A stretch of 64,000 nucleotides of DNA from contig JARBJD010000092.1 of assembly GCA_033064195.1 (NCBI GenBank), positions 178,459 to 242,458 on the forward strand. Direction: 5' to 3'. Below the pieces are notes generated by a model that saw nothing but the letters and a program-made list of their open reading frames with translations, did no database searches and was not told the DNA's origin. This stretch comes from Blattamonas nauphoetae. Taxonomy: Eukaryota; Preaxostyla; Oxymonadida. Positions 11,495 through 21,623 of the stretch are shown in pieces. A program made the position numbers and the translations under genes. How positions within the stretch are numbered: position 1 is the first letter of the stretch; each line of letters opens with the position of its first letter.

Positions 11495-12544
11495 ATGAGA
11501 CGCTCAACCAAAGACAGGATCCGGATTGTGCAAGACTACTATCGTTTTCGGAGCGCTTTTGCAGTGATTAGGCGCTGGAATCGACCCGATCCACCGTGTT
11601 CTCAAACCATCAAAAATATCATCAGTCGCTTCGAAGCGACTGGAACGGTTGCAGATCTTCCTCGATCTGGTCGCAACGTTACCACATCGACCCCAGAGAA
11701 CCGTAGAGCCGTTGATCGACATTTTAGTAACCATCCAACGCAGTCCATACGCAAAGCCTCACGTGATCTCTGTATCCACAGATCCTCGGTTCATAGGATG
11801 GTCCAAGATTTAGGATTGCATGCCTATCGATTACAACACACACATTGGTTATATGATCAAGACTATTTGGAGCGACGAAGGTTTTCGGAGTGGATAACGG
11901 CTGAATGTCAACGGGACGCAACTTTTCTCGATAAAATTTGGTTTTCGGATGAGTCAAGATACACTCTCGATCAAACCATAAACACTCATAACTCGTATTA
12001 TCGCGCCCGGGAGAATCCTCACTTCCATGTTGAGGTTCCCCACTCGAAACTTGGGGTGAACGTATGGTGCGCTATTTCTTCGCAAGGAATTATTGGGCCT
12101 GTGTTTTACGAAGGGATGATGACGGCCGAAAAGTACCGACTCATGCTTGACTCAATTTTTTTCCCAGAGAGAAGATTGATCGATCAGGCAGGAACCACTT
12201 GGTTCCAACAAGACGGGGCGCCTGCTCATACTGCCCATGATACTGTTGAGTTTCTCACAACGAGACTTGGGACGCAGTGGATTGGTAAGAATGGCCCACA
12301 TCAGTGGCCGGCAAGGAGTCCAGACCTCACTCCTTGCGACTTTTGGCTTTGGAGTGCCATCGCCGAGCGAGTCTTTCCTGCAGATCCGAGAAGTGTAGCA
12401 CAATTGAAGGAGTTGATTCAAGATGCAATCGCAGCTCTTCCTCTGGATGAGATCAAGAAAGCTTGTCGTAACGTGGTTCACCGTTGCAACACCTGCATTC
12501 AGAGAGAAGGAAACTCTGTAGTAGGCATGGCTGACCGGCACTGA
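11495..12544 (+). CDS. Tc1/mariner-type transposase, DD41D
   Basis: Seen: one uninterrupted 349-codon frame from ATG. An N-terminal helix-turn-helix region (residues about 5-110, with GRNVTTSTPENRR between the two halves) is followed by catalytic aspartates in IWFSDESRY, FQQDGAPAHT and SPDLTPCDFW; 41 residues separate the second and third. Family knowledge: such enzymes cut and paste their element at TA. The hAT element entered at CTCTGTAG (12514-12521), three codons before the original stop: the sequence past the right duplication (15055 on) would end the protein with Glu-Ile-stop, whereas the present frame reads seven residues into the hAT end. The catalytic core is complete, so the enzyme may still be functional. 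Confidence 0.9.
   Translation: MRRSTKDRIRIVQDYYRFRSAFAVIRRWNRPDPPCSQTIKNIISRFEATGTVADLPRSGRNVTTSTPENRRAVDRHFSNHPTQSIRKASRDLCIHRSSVHRMVQDLGLHAYRLQHTHWLYDQDYLERRRFSEWITAECQRDATFLDKIWFSDESRYTLDQTINTHNSYYRARENPHFHVEVPHSKLGVNVWCAISSQGIIGPVFYEGMMTAEKYRLMLDSIFFPERRLIDQAGTTWFQQDGAPAHTAHDTVEFLTTRLGTQWIGKNGPHQWPARSPDLTPCDFWLWSAIAERVFPADPRSVAQLKELIQDAIAALPLDEIKKACRNVVHRCNTCIQREGNSVVGMADRH
12514..12521. repeat. 8-bp target-site duplication, left copy
   Basis: CTCTGTAG, repeated at 15047-15054 directly outside the other end of the hAT-like element. Confidence 0.9.
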
Positions 12545-15046
12545 CCGGTCAGTTTTCATCGAAAAGTACTGACGGTCACTGACCGGAGAAATATCGGAAC
12601 CCATAATCGAGATTTACCATTTCTCCGAGGTGGCTTTTATAGAAACCGAAATTCGAATCAATTACACGATTATTCACATTATTACCTCGAATTGACCATT
12701 ATTGAATCATTATCACTTCAATGAAGCAGTTTCACTCACATTTTAAGACATTTCTTGCCGGAACGATCTCAAAAACAGTAATGGGCATCTGATCGATTGA
12801 GATTCCGGACACATCAATTCGTTTTATTTAAACATGTCATCAATATGAAAGTTATATTTGGAATATTTCTTGAAATTTGACTTATATTGTTTTGAAGTCT
12901 CCCAAGAGTCAAAGAATGTAATTTTGTTTGAACCAAATCAACCGTGAGATCGCTCGATTTAGGCATGATAATGTTCATCTAATTCTCTCAGTGATTTCTG
13001 AAAAGGTCCAAAAATGAAGAAAAATACGAATATGACTCTCCAAATGTCACTTTATCTTTGAAACACTTTCTGTCTCCTTCCTTCTCATCTCAAACCTCGA
13101 GATCGCAGCTTCTCCTCCAAAACGAACGCAACATGATGGATTACATCCTCCCACACGTGAAAACTCAGTCCAAAAGGCGGTTCTTCGTTTTCAATCAGTT
13201 CGGCATCAACATCTTTCGGGCTTTCCAATTCTATCTAGAAAGTGATTGAATTTCGGATCCTGTGAACAGCATCTAATGATGCAAGCGAAAGAAATGATGT
13301 TTTGCCTGTTCCACTCAGCGGAGACTGTTGTGGGAACGGTTCGAAACTTTCAGGGACGGACAACTCTGTCTTTGGAGTGGAGAGATTCTGAGTTGTGAAA
13401 TATGGGCTTGAAGCATCCTCGATGCGAGTTGGGAGGGTGGGCGAGAGTGCGCTTGTTTCGAAATGCGGTTTGTTCAAGTTTTTCCATTTTCTGATTGAGG
13501 CGGATGGTTGGGAGAGAGAAATGACCACTCCAAGCTCTGTCACATTCAAAAGGGCTTCTGTTTCTTGATTTTGTTGTGGGGTGGTGTGGTTTTCTCCATC
13601 ATCGGGTAAATTTGGGGATCCAACATTCTCACTTTTCCACTCTCGTAATCCAGAAACTAAATGAAGAAACACCTCGTCAATCCGCTTCCGTTGCTTCTGT
13701 TCCACAGTCGTAAGTGATTTCTTGTCTGGGCGGGCTGTTTTCGATTGTTCCTTCGCTTCGTGATCAAGAACCCGCGCTCGCTCCATTCTTCGCTTCTCGA
13801 TGGTTTCAGATTCACGATAAAGGCGAGCTGTGAGAGAGTCGATTCTGTTTTGTTCCAATGTCACTTTCTTTGGTGATATTTCGTCTGAAGGGAGCACAAT
13901 TCGCTTTCGAAATGTTGTTTTCGGCTCTTCCTTCTCGTCGTGTTCGTTGTCCAACCGTTCTTTCCGATTTTTCTTGGTTACTTCAAGGTACTTCTGTTGT
14001 GCGATTTCTTTTTCCATCTTTTCAGTTAATTCCTGCGAGATTTGTGTGGTGTCGTTCATCCGATCTGAAGAGTGTGCACTTCGAATGGTCCTTCCTCCAA
14101 CATGTGATGAACCTCGTAAAGAATCTTTGAATTGTGGAGTATCTTCTTCGAGGGCCGATTGTGATTCCTTCCTCTTCATCGCGTCTTTATACAGTCTCGT
14201 GGTAACGGACTCGTCTTCTTCAGCAAGTGTTCGACGAGTACTTGTGAGATTTTGGCTCTTTTTTGCGAATTGTCGGATGGAAAGTGCATTCGGAATGCGG
14301 CGGCTGATCGTCGGTTTCTCCATACACCCTTCCTTCCACAACATGTCTCGGTTCTGCAAGCTGCTTATAATGTACGTAGTTTCGTCGTTTGGCGTCTTCA
14401 TACAGTTTGTTCACAATCTTTGTCTTTTCCTTTTCTGTTATCTGTTTTGTTTTTGGAGTTTCGTTCTTCTCTTTTTCTCTCGCTGCTTGTTGTCTCTTGT
14501 CTCTGATTTCTTCTCCTTGTCGTGTCAGTCGTTCGATTTTGTCGGGATTGGAGGCAGTGGTGGCGTGAATGGATTGATGATGTCTGCGCCAGCGTCGGGT
14601 TGTTGGAGCGGCTTTTGAGGAAGAGGAGCATCAGATTCGGAGTCTTCTTCAACTTCCTCTTCTTCAAAGCTCTCATCTTCCTCTTCCCATTCTGATTCTT
14701 CTTCTTCTTCAGTTTGAAGGAATTGTTGATGCATTGCGGTTACTTGGGAAACAAGATGGGAGTACACAGTGTTTGGCAAATTATATTTGTCGCAGAATGC
14801 ATGACAAACAGCCTCCTCTTCCTTGTTCTCATAAAACTGAAGTGTGAAGAGAGGCTGACGAAAAAGAGAAACATACAAAGAGGGTTGCCTTCTCACCACG
14901 AATTTGAAGTTAATCTGAACATGAATCTCAGCAATTTTGTCATATTCTTGATTAAAACATGCAATTTACAAATCAAGAGAGATCTGACCCTTATACGAAT
15001 TCTGAGGTGACACTGACCGGCACTTTTGGCCGGTCAGCCATGCCTA
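12522..15046. mobile_element. Non-autonomous hAT-like element carrying a gene fragment
   Basis: Seen: inverted ends sharing TAGGCATGGCTGACCGGC (18 bp) at 12522 and, reversed, at 15029-15046, with subterminal CCGGTCAG motifs, flanked by a perfect 8-bp duplication CTCTGTAG. Eight-base duplications are typical of hAT transposons. There is no transposase inside; the interior holds part of another gene (13235-14955). About 690 bases on the left (12545-13234) have no recognisable content. Confidence 0.82.
13235..14955 (-). pseudogene. Captured gene fragment, LYxDAxxR-repeat protein
   Basis: Seen: on the minus strand, a region like EIHVQINFKF, then a likely 44-nt GT-AG intron (14855-14898), LFTLQFYENKEEEAV and FCDKYNLP, an acidic stretch, a basic helical stretch, and repeated motifs KLYEDAKRR, RLYKDAMKRK and RLYRESETIEKRR. 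The frame changes near 14545 and near 14330, so it is not a working gene. It begins without a start codon close to the hAT right end. Such motifs occur in protist proteins linked to cilia or cytoskeleton; I cannot name the family with certainty. Retention of an intron means DNA-level capture rather than copying from mRNA. Confidence 0.6.
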
Positions 15047-15054
15047 CTCTGTAG
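15047..15054. repeat. 8-bp target-site duplication, right copy
   Basis: CTCTGTAG, matching 12514-12521. The DD41D transposase reading frame continues from here for two codons and a stop. Confidence 0.9.
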
Positions 15055-15131
15055 AGATCTAGACTTGACGTACGTTTCATTTCACTTTATTTTGTTGAGT
15101 TTCATCACTTTTTTACAAAAATGTTGCGATC

Positions 15132-15166
15132 AACCCATTGAGTCAGACAACTTCTGAGACACCCTG
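15132..15166 (-). repeat. Right inverted repeat of the DD41D element
   Basis: Pairs with 11316-11350. The TA that follows (15167-15168) is the second base pair copy of the kinase target site. Confidence 0.9.
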
Positions 15167-15683
15167 TATTAGCGCGGATGAAACATCCATCATCACACGA
15201 TATGCAATCTGAAAACCAAGAAAAACAAATAAAATAACACAAGAAAAAGAATGAATGCACCAAGAATAAACAAAAAATCAAGAATAGCAGAAAATCGAAC
15301 AAACATCGCGAGGCATCAAATCTCTCCTTTCTGTGTAGTCTTTCATCATCCCCGCAAGTGACTGCCCTCCCAACTCCATCAAAATCACTTTCATATTCCC
15401 CATCGATGCCACTTCTTTCAGTCCAACAATTCCCGGATGATCGAATTTTCGAAGTCGATTAACTTCACGATTAATTCGTTCCTTGTCTTTTGCTGTCACA
15501 CACGGTATCATCTTTCCTGCATAATGTTCCTGAGTTGAATTCTCAATCAATTCCACAACACTTCCGAAGCCTCCAGAGCTGATCTCTCGAACGAATGAAT
15601 CTACACAACAAAACAACATGGGTCATCAATGAATGGCGGGAAAAGAACATACATCCTTCGGGAACTTCGACAACAGTCGTCAT
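15167..15683 (-). CDS. Protein kinase, N-terminal half of a gene split by transposons
   Basis: Seen: exons 15683-15653, 15600-15305 and 15208-15167, with GT-AG introns 15601-15652 (52 nt) and 15209-15304 (96 nt). The ATG at 15683 is chosen because splicing then gives a frame that meets the C-terminal half exactly; an in-frame stop lies further upstream. The protein shows a glycine-rich loop (SSGGFGSV, residues 18-25), the ATP-binding lysine in YAGKM (Lys40), the helix-C glutamate in INREVNRL (Glu56), then helix E. The last codon ATA (123) is completed by the TA target site, and AAC at 977-975 follows on the other side of the insertion. A short kinase of this kind has little outside the catalytic domain, about 60 residues after the NPETR arginine. 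No regulatory domain is visible. Confidence 0.85.
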
Positions 15684-16365
15684 CCAATTAGTACGTTTTG
15701 TGGGAGATGGAACAGGTGATGATTTTCCCACAATACACCGAGACCATGAGAATGGATCGATTCAGATATATTTCCAGTTTAGAAAAACAGCTCAAGAAAT
15801 CACAAAACGAGAAATGAGTGGAAACAGAAACGAGAAGGGCACTCCACAACCCAACAATCCTTCCACACAACTCACCAACCACCCCAGAAGCGAGACAGCT
15901 GGAGAGAGAGGGAAGAGGAGTTTTGAACGAAGAGGAGAATCGATTCGAAACGAAACACATCAGAAAGACATGTGCAAACGATGAGAACACGACAATCAAC
16001 AATCAATTCCATCGCCAACAGCAACGACGAGCACGCTGTCTCGGAACATGAATGATGAAATGACGAAGTGCAGGTGAAGAAACAAGGAAACACGATTCGA
16101 GAAAGGAGTTGGAAACACGAACTGGCAGAGATAGTTGAAAGTGACATGAAACTGCACAGCGAGTGTTGGGTGGATGAGAAGTGGAGGAGTGGAGTGAAGG
16201 TGGATGAGAATCGTAATGAAGAGCGAGCAGATTGAAATGGTTGTGATTCCAATCCGATCGGGCGATGAGATGAGACGAAGAAATCAAGAGAACGAAGAAG
16301 TTGTGATGAGATGGTGAGATGTCGACGAAGATCTGAGGGCAACGACGTGTCGAAATGATGTCAAG
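15684..16365. other. Intergenic, kinase 5' side to receptor gene 3' side
   Basis: No supported gene. It must contain the promoter of the kinase and the 3' end of the receptor-like gene, but I see no recognisable motif. Confidence 0.5.
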
Positions 16366-19300
16366 CTACGCTTCAGGCTCCTTCATTTCCGGACCAGAGC
16401 CAATCCGAGTGTCTTCCGGATGAGAAGACAGGAATTCCTCAATTTCAGAAAGCGTCGGGCGCTCCTCAGGATCAACTGACACACAGCGATGGATCAGCGA
16501 CACAAACTCCGAGTTCTGAAGCGACTCCATTTTCGGCCCAACTCCAGTTCCGGACTGACGCTGAGCATTCACTGCATCCAGTTCCCCAAACGGCACTTGA
16601 CCTGTCTCAATTTCCCACAACAGCAGGCCAAGACTAAAAACTGACGCTTTCGAACCATCAACTTCGCCTCCCTTCGATCCAACAACTTCAGGCGCGCGCC
16701 ATCGAAGACCATCCATTCCTGTTCTGTCTGCGCGACCTCCTTGCGATACCTCATGAGGTTGGGTCTTGTTCTCTTCCAAGTTTGGTTGCGGGTGGTCGTT
16801 TGATTGTGCTCGAGTCGCTTCTTGTTCCGCTTCTTCTGACGTCATTTGAAGTTTCAGTTGAACATTCCCACTTCCGTCAATCACAATCCAGTGAGACGAC
16901 AGACGTGTCAGAACATCACTCCACCCTCGATGACCCACAACATGTTTCAATCCATTCACAATCTGAATCCCAACCGCACGCTTCCCAATAACACGTCGTT
17001 CTTTGTGAAGCACATTGTAAAGCGAACAATCCATTCGAGACCTCGAAATCCCAAAGTCTCCACTGCACGCCATCACTTCCACAAGATCGCCCCCCTTCCG
17101 ACACTCAGAGTTCATCAATTCTGATGTCTCGCTCACTCGCGTCCCACGCGAGTCTGACGTCTCCACAACCGATTCATGATTCGCATCTGTCCGAATCACC
17201 CCATCCGAGAAATGAACTCCAAACTCTTCCACTTTCTCAACATCCAAAGGTTCTTGTGCTTCCATCTCTTTCTGAGCTGGTTCACCATTCTTCTTCTTCT
17301 GTCGTCGTCGAAGCAGAACAATCACAATCACAGCAATGACGACGGTCAGCAGCAGACACGCAACAAGCGGAATCAGCCAGCTCAGAAGAGCCTTCGTTTC
17401 AGGTGACATCCTCTTCTTTGGATCTTCAACCGGATCTGGCGGAGGAACAAACGACGATTCCGGGATGTGGAATGTGATCGTCTCGTTCATACACACAAAC
17501 ATGGTGTCTGTTCCTGGCGTTGGTGTGAACGACTTGATCGTATATGTCGTGTTGTGCGTCAGCACACGATCATCTCCAACAACGACGAACTTCTGGCTAT
17601 CGCCAGCAAGAGCTTCTGTCAAAATCGGCACTGTGATCGTCACATCCTTCCCATCCTCCTCAACAACAATGTCGAACGACCCTTTCACCTTTTCGTCGAA
17701 CACGATGAGAACATGAGCAAACTTCGGTTCGTCGAGAATGAGGCTGGAAGTGGCTGAGATGAAAAAGGGCGGTTTTGGTGTTGTGAATGTGAAGAAGGAT
17801 GTATTTGCAGCGAGGTTGAAGGCCCACGCTGCGACAGGGATTGGGATGTTATTGGAGACAGATGAAGAAGAAGATGGAGGAACAACTCCCACAATCGAAG
17901 TGATTGTGTAGTTCGTGTTGTACTTCAGACTGATTTCTGAATCAGACACAAGAGTTCCTGTCCCATCCAAGAACAACATCCTGAAACTTGTGACTGTTCC
18001 ATTCTCTTCCTCTTTCACTGTCACTTCATACTCCTGTGATGACAGTGGCGTCTTTCCCTTCAACTCCACCCCAATCTTTCCTGTCTTGTCATTCATGGTC
18101 ACAGCTGGTGCAGCTGTCAGAAGCGGACCAATCTTGTCGAACTCGGCATCCAAATGTCGTTCAGTGTCGTACAAACCTGACGAAGGATTTTTAGTTCCTC
18201 TGATGACCATTCCAGATGAGTCAGGACTAACTGTGGAGAAACAGTCTTCAAATGTGAGAGGGGGCAGGTAAGGCGAGGAGAAGCACATGATTGCGACATC
18301 AGGGAACGTGGTTGTATTCTCCGCTAAGGACATGTATTTTTCCATGGACGAGGGGTCTTCGCCAACTGAGTTCCCAACAAACAAAACATCAAAAAAGGAA
18401 AAATTCTCGCCAACGGAATTGCATTCGGTGTAGATGGCGCCAGTGATTCCCGAGGAGCAGTCCTTCACGAGAGTGTCGGAGACGATGAGATCTCTCTGGC
18501 TCACCGAGAAAATCGCGCCTCCAATATGGCTGGACGAGCAGCCGATGAACTCACTCCTCTCCACTTTCATCACTGCTTCCGAAGTCATGTCTAAGCCCGC
18601 CCCGAGTGTGAAGGAAGTGTCGGAGATCGCCTCACAGCGTTCAAATTTCGTGTCGATGACTGACAAACTGAAATATCCAGACATACGAACACCACCTCCA
18701 CGTGACGATGAGCAATCGGCGAAGACACAACCAATCAATTTGAGCAGCTTCGTACTTGGGTCAACATAGCTGCAGTATCCATCCCACCTGAGTCCTCCTC
18801 CTTCAGAATACTCACCAGTTGTCGAGCAGTTCTTGAATCGGCACGAAGTGATGAGAGCTTCGTCCGAAAGAGAAACGTACACCGCTCCGCCAGAACCGGG
18901 TGATGAACAGTTCGTGAAGTTCGAGGAAGTGACTGTGAAGAATGGGGGAGATACGCACTGCCAGGTGCAGACGATATACGCAACTCCACCACCGTACGAC
19001 TCAGGTGAGGAAATGTTGGTGAAGGAGCACGAGAGGATGGAGATCGTGCCTTTGAAGTCGTAGAAAGAGAGTGGGCGATGCTGTTGTGGATACTCGCCCG
19101 CTGTGAAGTGGCAGTGCGAGAAGTTAGCTTGGGAGTCTGATGTCCCAAAATCGGAGTTGTAGTAATATGCCGCGCCATCCATGAATTCCGCTGTGCCGTT
19201 GTAGTCAGGAAGGGTGATTGAAGGTTCTGGGTTGGCAGTGGGCGAGGAGAGGAGGGAGGAGAACGAAGAATTCGAGCACAAAACTGACCCTCCATCGTTC

Positions 19301-20199
19301 ACGTCCCGAATCGTCGATCCCGACAAATGCGAACTCGTCAGCGACACAACACATCCCAACATCTTCTGAGACAGATGCGACAGCTGTGGCGGGCAGGAAG
19401 AGCCAAACGAACTCATGTTCACAAACGAGCAACCAATCAGCGATGACGAGATCATTCCCACTTCCTCGCTTCTCTTTCGAGACGTTTGTGTCAGTGAGAG
19501 GCCAATCCCGTCGTTTCCCAAAATCCGATGAGAGTCAAACGAACTGCCAACAATCGACACGGAAACTGACCCTCCAAAGGATGGAAATGCTGATGTTTCA
19601 ACAACACCACGCATCTCCCCAACATCATTCCAAATCGAGCAATTCGTCAACACAACCGACGATTCCATCGCTGATTCCTCCAATGTCGATAAAGAAATCA
19701 CAATCGCACTTGTCCATGGCGACTGTTCAATTCTGCTTTCAAAGATTGTCAGCATGCTGCCTGACACAATTGCCAGCCTTGGAGAATGATTTTGGTTCTT
19801 CTCCTGTCTTGATTCTGAAGAACTTTCAAACAGTGAAAAGTCAATCGATTTCAACCACAATGTTGAGTTTGTCAATGAAAACATGAAACTCCCAAAGTCC
19901 TGTTTTCTTGCATTATCGGTATTCCAGTCCAAATCTGACAAGGGCAAAGCAATCAGTTCAGTCGTCAAATCGTCTTTTTCAGTTGATGGCTTCCCTGTCA
20001 GTTCCATCCATCTGTGGGCAAGACCAATGTTGTCCCCGATGTATATTCCATCTGGTAACGAGATTGTCAAAGTTTCACGATCATTAAAGTTCGAAAAGTC
20101 TGAGTTGGCGTTCAGAAAAGACGAGAGGCGATGTGGCGACAGGGACGGGTTCAGACAGATTGACACGCCGGTAAACAGAAGAAACAATTGCTTGATCAT
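16366..20199 (-). CDS. Beta-helix receptor-like pseudokinase (1277 aa)
   Basis: Seen: intronless. ATG at 20199 starts a hydrophobic signal peptide (IKQLFLLFTGVSICL). The Ser/Thr/Cys-rich ectodomain repeats short segments such as SSFTNCSSPGSGGAVYVS and SEFIGCSSSHIGGAIF, typical of right-handed beta-helix (pectate-lyase-like or Pmp-like) surface proteins. A proline-rich stalk leads to one membrane span at about residues 936-960, followed by RRRQKKK (inside). The cytoplasmic part keeps kinase C-lobe motifs: WRAPEV, VFSLGLLLWEIETGQVPFGE and DPEERPT. The ATP-binding lysine, HRD and DFG are not recognisable; LSSHWIVIDGSGNVQL occupies the catalytic-loop position. Inference: a plasma-membrane receptor that signals by binding rather than by phosphorylation. 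It shares its tail with the genes at 23826 and 48050. Confidence 0.85.
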   Translation of the reverse strand: MIKQLFLLFTGVSICLNPSLSPHRLSSFLNANSDFSNFNDRETLTISLPDGIYIGDNIGLAHRWMELTGKPSTEKDDLTTELIALPLSDLDWNTDNARKQDFGSFMFSLTNSTLWLKSIDFSLFESSSESRQEKNQNHSPRLAIVSGSMLTIFESRIEQSPWTSAIVISLSTLEESAMESSVVLTNCSIWNDVGEMRGVVETSAFPSFGGSVSVSIVGSSFDSHRILGNDGIGLSLTQTSRKRSEEVGMISSSLIGCSFVNMSSFGSSCPPQLSHLSQKMLGCVVSLTSSHLSGSTIRDVNDGGSVLCSNSSFSSLLSSPTANPEPSITLPDYNGTAEFMDGAAYYYNSDFGTSDSQANFSHCHFTAGEYPQQHRPLSFYDFKGTISILSCSFTNISSPESYGGGVAYIVCTWQCVSPPFFTVTSSNFTNCSSPGSGGAVYVSLSDEALITSCRFKNCSTTGEYSEGGGLRWDGYCSYVDPSTKLLKLIGCVFADCSSSRGGGVRMSGYFSLSVIDTKFERCEAISDTSFTLGAGLDMTSEAVMKVERSEFIGCSSSHIGGAIFSVSQRDLIVSDTLVKDCSSGITGAIYTECNSVGENFSFFDVLFVGNSVGEDPSSMEKYMSLAENTTTFPDVAIMCFSSPYLPPLTFEDCFSTVSPDSSGMVIRGTKNPSSGLYDTERHLDAEFDKIGPLLTAAPAVTMNDKTGKIGVELKGKTPLSSQEYEVTVKEEENGTVTSFRMLFLDGTGTLVSDSEISLKYNTNYTITSIVGVVPPSSSSSVSNNIPIPVAAWAFNLAANTSFFTFTTPKPPFFISATSSLILDEPKFAHVLIVFDEKVKGSFDIVVEEDGKDVTITVPILTEALAGDSQKFVVVGDDRVLTHNTTYTIKSFTPTPGTDTMFVCMNETITFHIPESSFVPPPDPVEDPKKRMSPETKALLSWLIPLVACLLLTVVIAVIVIVLLRRRQKKKNGEPAQKEMEAQEPLDVEKVEEFGVHFSDGVIRTDANHESVVETSDSRGTRVSETSELMNSECRKGGDLVEVMACSGDFGISRSRMDCSLYNVLHKERRVIGKRAVGIQIVNGLKHVVGHRGWSDVLTRLSSHWIVIDGSGNVQLKLQMTSEEAEQEATRAQSNDHPQPNLEENKTQPHEVSQGGRADRTGMDGLRWRAPEVVGSKGGEVDGSKASVFSLGLLLWEIETGQVPFGELDAVNAQRQSGTGVGPKMESLQNSEFVSLIHRCVSVDPEERPTLSEIEEFLSSHPEDTRIGSGPEMKEPEA

Positions 20200-20405
20200 G
20201 ACTTTTCAACAAAGAAATGTTCAATGATGAGTAGACAGAGGAGAGATGATTTGATCATGCCCTTTATTTGAGAATTTTTCCGATGAACACTAACCTCGAG
20301 TGGAAATGATCAATATCGACTTCTTTGCATTTAGTTACTTGAACGAAATTAAAATCGTTTTCAATACAGAACACACAAGACACAAGAAGGGTGACATGAA
20401 AGCTG

Positions 20406-21512
20406 TTATCGGAGTGAATAAAAGGAGAGGAATTGCTCAACGAAGCGATCCTGTGGAGACATGGCCTCATCAGGAACAAAGAGATTCCCGCCAAGGTTTC
20501 TCGTGATTCCTTTCGAAAAGGCTCGATTGTTTCTCGGCCAGTAGACATCTGGGACCCAATGAAGACGATCAGACACAACATCGTCGAATCCCTCATCTGT
20601 CAGTTCTCGAAGGACACGTTTGGTTCTGATCAACGTGCGTCGATCTTTTGGGCGGATGGCTGTAATGTTGTCGCGAATGTTCATCAGGTACTTAGTGAGA
20701 CAGTCCTCATCTTCGGCAATCTGGGAGACCCAAGCAGTGCCAGCGAAACAGATCGGAAGAGAGAGGAAATACTGCGAGAGATTGTCTGAAAGCGTCATCA
20801 TGTGAATAACACTGTTCATGAGAGACATAAAATCGTACTCGTCTTCGCTATCTTCGATTGTGGAGTATGTCCCGCAGAAGAACACGAAAAAGGGTCTCAG
20901 TGGTTTGAAAACGTTCTCAAGGAAGATTTCGATGATTTTGTTTTGAGAGAGGTGATCATCGTTGATTTGGATGCCGTCTGCTCGTTGAAGGATCACTTCC
21001 GAGAATTCGATGACCATAAGCCGTAAACAACCCGAAATGGACGAAAGCTGATCCACATTGTCCTGAATATAGCTGGGAAGTCTTGTAAAAAAGCCTGACT
21101 TTGCGAATTGGATTCTGAGTGGTGATTCTGATGACCATACTATCCAACCAATCAACTTCATCAAAGGCTTGACAAGGTCCGTAGCGGTAGGCGAGCCAAG
21201 AATAAAAAGGGCATGCGTCGCGAAAGGTTTTGTGTCGTTCTTGGGTGATGGGACAAGCCTCAGAAGAACTCGCTCGGCATAGTATTGTCGCTGCTTGGAC
21301 GGTTCGAGTCCCTCCAGAAAACTGATTGCTGCTTCCTTTGATTTCTTATTCAGTACGTTTTCTTCCTTCATGAACTCAGCCAGCGAGATGAAGGCGCGAG
21401 AAACTTCTTCATCTGATGGGTTGGCATCCCAACTCATGTCGGGAAAATGGAGTGTCTTAGCGGTTTTATGACCATGAGAATTAGGTTTTGCAACTTTTAG
21501 AAGGGTTTTCAT
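20406..21512 (-). CDS. Uncharacterised helical (armadillo-like) protein, 368 aa
   Basis: Seen: ATG at 21512, one exon, no signal peptide or membrane span. The protein is leucine-rich and looks alpha-helical throughout, starting with LHFPDMSWDANPSD and ending near LRELTDEGFDDVVSDRL and VYWPRNNRAFSKGITRNLGG. Its layout parallels the next gene upstream (22026-23081). The two seem to belong to a lineage-specific family of short helical-repeat proteins; I do not know a function. Armadillo-like folding is inferred from composition and length only. Confidence 0.7.
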   Translation of the reverse strand: MKTLLKVAKPNSHGHKTAKTLHFPDMSWDANPSDEEVSRAFISLAEFMKEENVLNKKSKEAAISFLEGLEPSKQRQYYAERVLLRLVPSPKNDTKPFATHALFILGSPTATDLVKPLMKLIGWIVWSSESPLRIQFAKSGFFTRLPSYIQDNVDQLSSISGCLRLMVIEFSEVILQRADGIQINDDHLSQNKIIEIFLENVFKPLRPFFVFFCGTYSTIEDSEDEYDFMSLMNSVIHMMTLSDNLSQYFLSLPICFAGTAWVSQIAEDEDCLTKYLMNIRDNITAIRPKDRRTLIRTKRVLRELTDEGFDDVVSDRLHWVPDVYWPRNNRAFSKGITRNLGGNLFVPDEAMSPQDRFVEQFLSFYSLR

Positions 21513-21623
21513 TTGACAGCAGTCTGTTGGATCGATCTAACCATCATAATGTTTCTTGAAGAGGTTCTGAAATGAATTGTAGATTATTTCACTCCTTCAT
21601 TAGGGAATCTTGACAATTCTCAT

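Larger units (their letters stand above)
980..15166. mobile_element. 14.2-kb nest of DNA transposons inside a kinase gene
   Basis: Seen: host sequence resumes in frame on either side, with TA at 978-979 and TA at 15167-15168. The insert is two abutting elements (980-11315 and 11316-15166). The first contains a mariner copy (6021-7629) and the second a hAT-like copy (12522-15046). All four have matching terminal inverted repeats; three use TA target sites, one an 8-bp site. One extra TA at the left junction (TATAGTAG, 978-985) is not explained by two clean TA insertions and may be a footprint. Confidence 0.85.
11316..15166 (+). mobile_element. Tc1/mariner-type element (DD41D), interrupted by a hAT
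   Basis: Seen: terminal inverted repeats beginning CAGGGTGTCTCAGAAGTTGT at 11316-11350 and 15132-15166 (33 of 35 positions match), flanked by TA at 11314-11315 and 15167-15168. Without the hAT insertion (12522-15046) and one copy of its target duplication it would be 1318 bp, a normal size. It abuts the pogo-like element at a shared TA, so either may have landed beside the other. Confidence 0.88.

Noticed and set aside
13058-13249. Small plus-strand reading frame in the hAT-like element
   Set aside because: No domain and no context; it abuts the minus-strand captured gene.
19218-19886. Plus-strand frame of 222 codons opposite the first receptor gene
   Set aside because: Shadow of the minus-strand coding region, which has the signal peptide, membrane span and kinase-like motifs.
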